Origin: Candidatus Agrococcus pullicola
Lineage (GTDB): Bacteria > Actinomycetota > Actinomycetes > Actinomycetales > Microbacteriaceae
Length of the DNA stretch: 7,157 nt
Assembly: GCA_019115685.1 (NCBI GenBank)
Contig: DXDC01000010.1
Span: 1-7,157 of the forward strand
Direction: 5' to 3'
Positions 4,921 through 7,157 of the stretch are shown in pieces (within the stretch, counting starts at the first letter, position 1; each line of letters begins with the position of its first letter). The notes beneath the pieces are model-generated. The model was not told where the DNA came from and ran no database searches. It was given only the letters and a program-made list of their open reading frames with translations. Position numbers and translations under genes: made by a program.

Positions 4921-5367
4921 ATGGACAAGACGCCGCTGAAGAAAAAGCACTGGATCGCACTCACTGCCGCGAGCACGCTCACGCTCGGCGTCGTCGCCGG
5001 TGGCGCGGCAGCCGTCGCGCAGCAGACGGGTCTGCAGAACGAAGACGGCGCGGAGATCGCCCAGGGGGCCGTTGCCGGCACGGGTGTCTCACTCGACAAG
5101 ACCTACATCGGCTCGGACGACGGTCTGCACTCGGTCAGCTCGGCACCCAGCACGGTGTCCGCGCCTTCCGCGCAAACGCCGAACTCGGCTCCGAGCCCGA
5201 TCTCGCAGCCCAGCCCGGCATCCCCGGATTCACCGGACTCGCCTCACTCACCGAATTCGCCGCACAGCCCGAACTCCCCCGACTCACCTGACAGCCCGGA
5301 CTCGCCGGACAGCCCGGATTCCCCGGACAGCCCCGACTCGCCCGACAGCCCGCCGAGCAACGACTAA
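4921..5367 (+). CDS. Small secreted or anchored protein with Ser-Pro-Asp repeat tail
   Basis: This 148-residue protein has three parts. Residues 1-33 form a signal peptide or N-terminal anchor: the basic head KTPLKKKHW, a hydrophobic core about 12-32 (IALTAASTLTLGVVAGG) and a possible cleavage after AVA (31-33). Residues 34-100 are polar, Gly/Ala/Ser/Pro rich, and include AGTGVSLDKTYIGSDDGLHS. Residues 101-142 are fourteen consecutive Ser-Pro-X triplets (X is Asp, Asn or His; the last eight are all SPD), ending in PPSND. There is no LPXTG or other sorting signal, no lipobox Cys and no Cys at all. The tail should be extended, acidic and disordered, perhaps spanning or binding the cell wall or metal ions (inference). 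I know of no established function. The gene has its own strong ribosome binding site and is followed by a strong hairpin, so it is probably a single-gene unit. Confidence 0.88.
   Translation: MDKTPLKKKHWIALTAASTLTLGVVAGGAAAVAQQTGLQNEDGAEIAQGAVAGTGVSLDKTYIGSDDGLHSVSSAPSTVSAPSAQTPNSAPSPISQPSPASPDSPDSPHSPNSPHSPNSPDSPDSPDSPDSPDSPDSPDSPDSPPSND
5221..5346 (+). repeat. Tandem coding repeat, Ser-Pro-X triplets
   Basis: Fourteen 9-base units encode SPD, SPH or SPN. From about 5284 onward the serine codon alternates between TCN and AGC, giving an 18-base period that encodes SPDSPD. This indicates expansion by copying of six-residue units. Such tracts can change length by slippage or unequal recombination. 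Confidence 0.9.
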
Positions 5368-5422
5368 CGATCAGGGCAGCGGGGGCGAGGCTCTGGGACC
5401 CTTGTCGCCGCCTCCTCTGAGC

Positions 5423-5463
5423 ACAAGCCTACGCGCCGCAGCAATCGCGGCGCGTAGGCTTGT
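5423..5463. terminator. Strong 17-bp perfect hairpin before the hydrolase gene
   Basis: ACAAGCCTACGCGCCGC (5423-5439), a 7-base loop AGCAATC, and the exact complement GCGGCGCGTAGGCTTGT (5447-5463). It follows the SPD-repeat gene by 55 bases and looks like an intrinsic terminator with a poor U-tail, as is common in GC-rich actinobacteria. Its right arm ends only 3 bases before ATG 5467 of the next gene, so in any read-through transcript it would bury the translation start region. Confidence 0.75.
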
Positions 5464-5466
5464 TGC

Positions 5467-6099
5467 ATGCGCATCATCAAACGGGGCCACGCGTGCCTGG
5501 AAGTCATCGAGGACGGCCGGACACTCATCATCGATCCCGGCGATCACACGGAGCCGCTCGACCCGGTCGATCTCGTCGGCGTCGTCATAACGCACGAGCA
5601 CGCGGACCACTGGGATCCCGAGCACCTGACGTCGCTGCGGCGACGTTTTCCAGAGGCGCCGATCCTCGGACCGGTCGGTGTGCTGGAAGCCGCTGAGGAC
5701 TTCGAAATCGTTCCGGTGCACGCCGGCGAGACGCACACGGTCGGTCCTTTCGAACTGCAGTTCTTCGGGGGCAATCACGCGGTGATTCACGAGTCGATCC
5801 CGGTCGTCGACAACGTCGGCGTGTTCGTGAACGGCAAGCTCTACTACCCCGGCGACTCGTTCGTCGGCCCGGACTCGTCTGTCGAAGTGCTCGCGACTCC
5901 GGCGGGCGCACCGTGGCTGAAGATCGGAGAGGTTATGGACTTCGTCATCGAAGTAGCGCCGAAGCGCACGTTCGCCACGCACGTCATGACGTTGTCGGAG
6001 GCGGGGCTCGAGCTCTCGAATGTACGCATCCGCGGCGCGGTCGAGCACGTGGGCGGCGAACACATTCTGGCGGAGCCGGGTACGGTCATCGACGTGTGA
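5467..6099 (+). CDS. Metallo-beta-lactamase-fold hydrolase, UlaG-like
   Basis: This 210-residue cytoplasmic hydrolase has no signal peptide or TM segment. Metal ligands are readable in order: ITHEHADHWD (H43, H45, D47, H48), GGNHAVIH (H104, H108), YPGDS (D130) and ATHVM (H172). This is the pattern of the small stand-alone beta-lactamase-like subfamily that includes UlaG lactonase-type and related phosphoesterase-type proteins; the substrate cannot be assigned. The MRIIKRGHACLEV opening is typical of this subfamily, so ATG 5467 is likely correct even though no good Shine-Dalgarno precedes it. A 17-bp hairpin ends 3 bases upstream. The gene may be leaderless or controlled by that structure. It converges with the MFS transporter gene, and the two share a terminator hairpin. 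Nothing links it functionally to the two-component system. Confidence 0.93.
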   Translation: MRIIKRGHACLEVIEDGRTLIIDPGDHTEPLDPVDLVGVVITHEHADHWDPEHLTSLRRRFPEAPILGPVGVLEAAEDFEIVPVHAGETHTVGPFELQFFGGNHAVIHESIPVVDNVGVFVNGKLYYPGDSFVGPDSSVEVLATPAGAPWLKIGEVMDFVIEVAPKRTFATHVMTLSEAGLELSNVRIRGAVEHVGGEHILAEPGTVIDV

Positions 6100-6108
6100 A
6101 CGCACGGA

Positions 6109-6140
6109 AGCCTCCGGAGAACATCATCTGTCCGGAGGCT
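6109..6140. terminator. Bidirectional terminator between convergent genes
   Basis: AGCCTCCGGA (6109-6118), a 12-base loop, and the exact complement TCCGGAGGCT (6131-6140). It lies 9 bases after the hydrolase stop and 28 bases past the stop of the convergent MFS gene. The symmetric position suits termination from both sides. No T-run is present. Confidence 0.8.
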
Positions 6141-6168
6141 CCCGCGCATCGAGACGCTCAGCCCACCG

Positions 6169-7157
6169 CTACCGCTTCAACGCGTCTTCACGGTTCCAGG
6201 TCTCCCATTCGCCATCGACTTCGATCTGGCTCGTCAACGGGATGTCTCGTCGCTCCCGCAGCAGGAGGGAACCGATGATGCCGACAGCGACCATGAGCAG
6301 CAGGTACGGCACGATCGCCCACGTGTTGCCGTCGAACGTGTCCATCAGCCACTGCGCGATGAGCGGTGAGAACGCGCCACCGATAACAGCGCCGATGGCG
6401 TACGAGATGGAGACGCCCGAGAACCGCACAGATGCCGGGAACACCTCCGCGTACCAGGCGGCCTGTGGTCCGTACGTGAGGCCGAGACCGACCGCCAGCA
6501 GGCATCCTGCAACCCCGATCATGACCGGGCCCTGCTTGACGAATTCAAAGAGCGGGACGGCCGTGATCGCGAGGATCACGTAGCCGATCAGATACGTGTT
6601 GCGACGACCGATGATGTCCGACAGCCACCCTCCGAACGCGGTCGCGACGGCCCACATGGCCGCGGCCACGAGAACGGCCACCTGCACCGACGGTCCGTCG
6701 AAGCCCAGCCCCGGCACGTCCGCGTCGACAGGGCGCGAAGCGTAGCCCTGCACGAATCCGCCCGTGATCATGTAGCCGACCGCGTTGTTGCCCGCGAAGA
6801 CGAACGCCGCGAAAACCACCAGCGGCGCGAACGCTTTGAAGAGCACCGCGATCGGAGCGGAGGACTTCGCTTTGATCTCCTGCATCTCTGAGAACACGGG
6901 CGACTCCTCGACCGTCCTGCGTACCCAGAATCCAACGAAGATGAGAACAATAGAAGAGATAAAGGGTACCCGCCAGCCCCATGAGAGCCACTGCTCGTCG
7001 GTGGTGATCGCCTGCATGAGCGCGAGCACTCCGGATGCGAGCAGCATGCCGAAGGGAACCCCCAGCTGCGGGAATTGCCCGAACAGTCCGCGACGCCCCT
7101 GGGGTGCGTGTTCTACAGCCATCAGGACCGCTCCGCCCCACTCGCCGCCGGCCGAGA
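6169..7157 (-). CDS. MFS transporter, metabolite:H+ symporter (MHS) family, C-terminal part
   Basis: The last 328 codons are visible. The frame stays open through the right edge, and the sequence at 7123-7155 continues the family signature, so the ATG at 7122 is internal and the N-terminus lies outside the window. The signature SAGGEWGGAVLMAVEHAP followed by GRRGLFGQFPQLGVPFG is the TM4-TM5 region of MHS-family symporters (the family of the proline/betaine, citrate, alpha-ketoglutarate and shikimate permeases). A second MFS loop motif, GGWLSDIIGRRN, falls between later helices. The C-terminus has the last helices and a short charged tail ending DALKR. A proton-coupled uptake carrier for a small organic acid or zwitterion is the expected role; the substrate is not readable. 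Its stop is 28 bases beyond the shared terminator. Confidence 0.94.
   Translation of the reverse strand, partial: SAGGEWGGAVLMAVEHAPQGRRGLFGQFPQLGVPFGMLLASGVLALMQAITTDEQWLSWGWRVPFISSIVLIFVGFWVRRTVEESPVFSEMQEIKAKSSAPIAVLFKAFAPLVVFAAFVFAGNNAVGYMITGGFVQGYASRPVDADVPGLGFDGPSVQVAVLVAAAMWAVATAFGGWLSDIIGRRNTYLIGYVILAITAVPLFEFVKQGPVMIGVAGCLLAVGLGLTYGPQAAWYAEVFPASVRFSGVSISYAIGAVIGGAFSPLIAQWLMDTFDGNTWAIVPYLLLMVAVGIIGSLLLRERRDIPLTSQIEVDGEWETWNREDALKR

Noticed and set aside
5000..5590. 196-codon plus-strand open frame across the SPD repeat
   Set aside because: Arg/Thr-rich frame shift of the repeat region. The overlapping 4921 frame has a signal peptide, a strong ribosome site and a regular repeat.
5371..6105. 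244-codon minus-strand open frame
   Set aside because: It mirrors the metallo-beta-lactamase-fold gene, whose metal ligands are all present on the plus strand. Its translation is an Arg/Asp/Val-rich shadow.

Overview
The window is GC-rich, with compact genes, GTG and probable leaderless starts, and sparse Shine-Dalgarno use. This points to a high-GC actinobacterium. From the flavour of the proteins I would guess Microbacteriaceae (inference only; no search was possible).

Left part, minus strand: the start of an unrecognised gene runs off the left edge (1-251), and a diacylglycerol-kinase-family lipid kinase lies behind it (428-1333). A 355-bp non-coding region (1334-1688) separates the kinase from a divergently transcribed block on the plus strand. 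This region holds an imperfect duplication of about 70 bp, an 11-bp-arm hairpin and a 12-base sequence present once in front of each divergent gene.

Middle, plus strand: a six-TM NarL-type sensor histidine kinase (1689-2873) overlaps its LuxR-type response regulator (2870-3550) by 4 bp. A ten-TM protein of unknown function follows (3644-4774). A small secreted or membrane-anchored protein with a Ser-Pro-Asp repeat tail comes next (4921-5367), and then a UlaG-like metallo-beta-lactamase-fold hydrolase (5467-6099).

Right part: a bidirectional terminator hairpin (6109-6140) separates the hydrolase from a convergent MHS-family MFS transporter that runs off the right edge (6169-7157).

Working model (inference): the sensor/regulator pair controls its own promoter, the lipid kinase and the ten-TM protein. 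The basis is the 9-mer TTCGGGTGA, found in the upstream regions of exactly these three units. At 3570-3585 it forms a perfect inverted repeat (TCACCCG-TT-CGGGTGA). In front of the histidine kinase it is centred about 42 bases before the predicted leaderless start. A small envelope- or lipid-responsive regulon is a reasonable hypothesis. The hydrolase and the MFS transporter look like ordinary neighbours.
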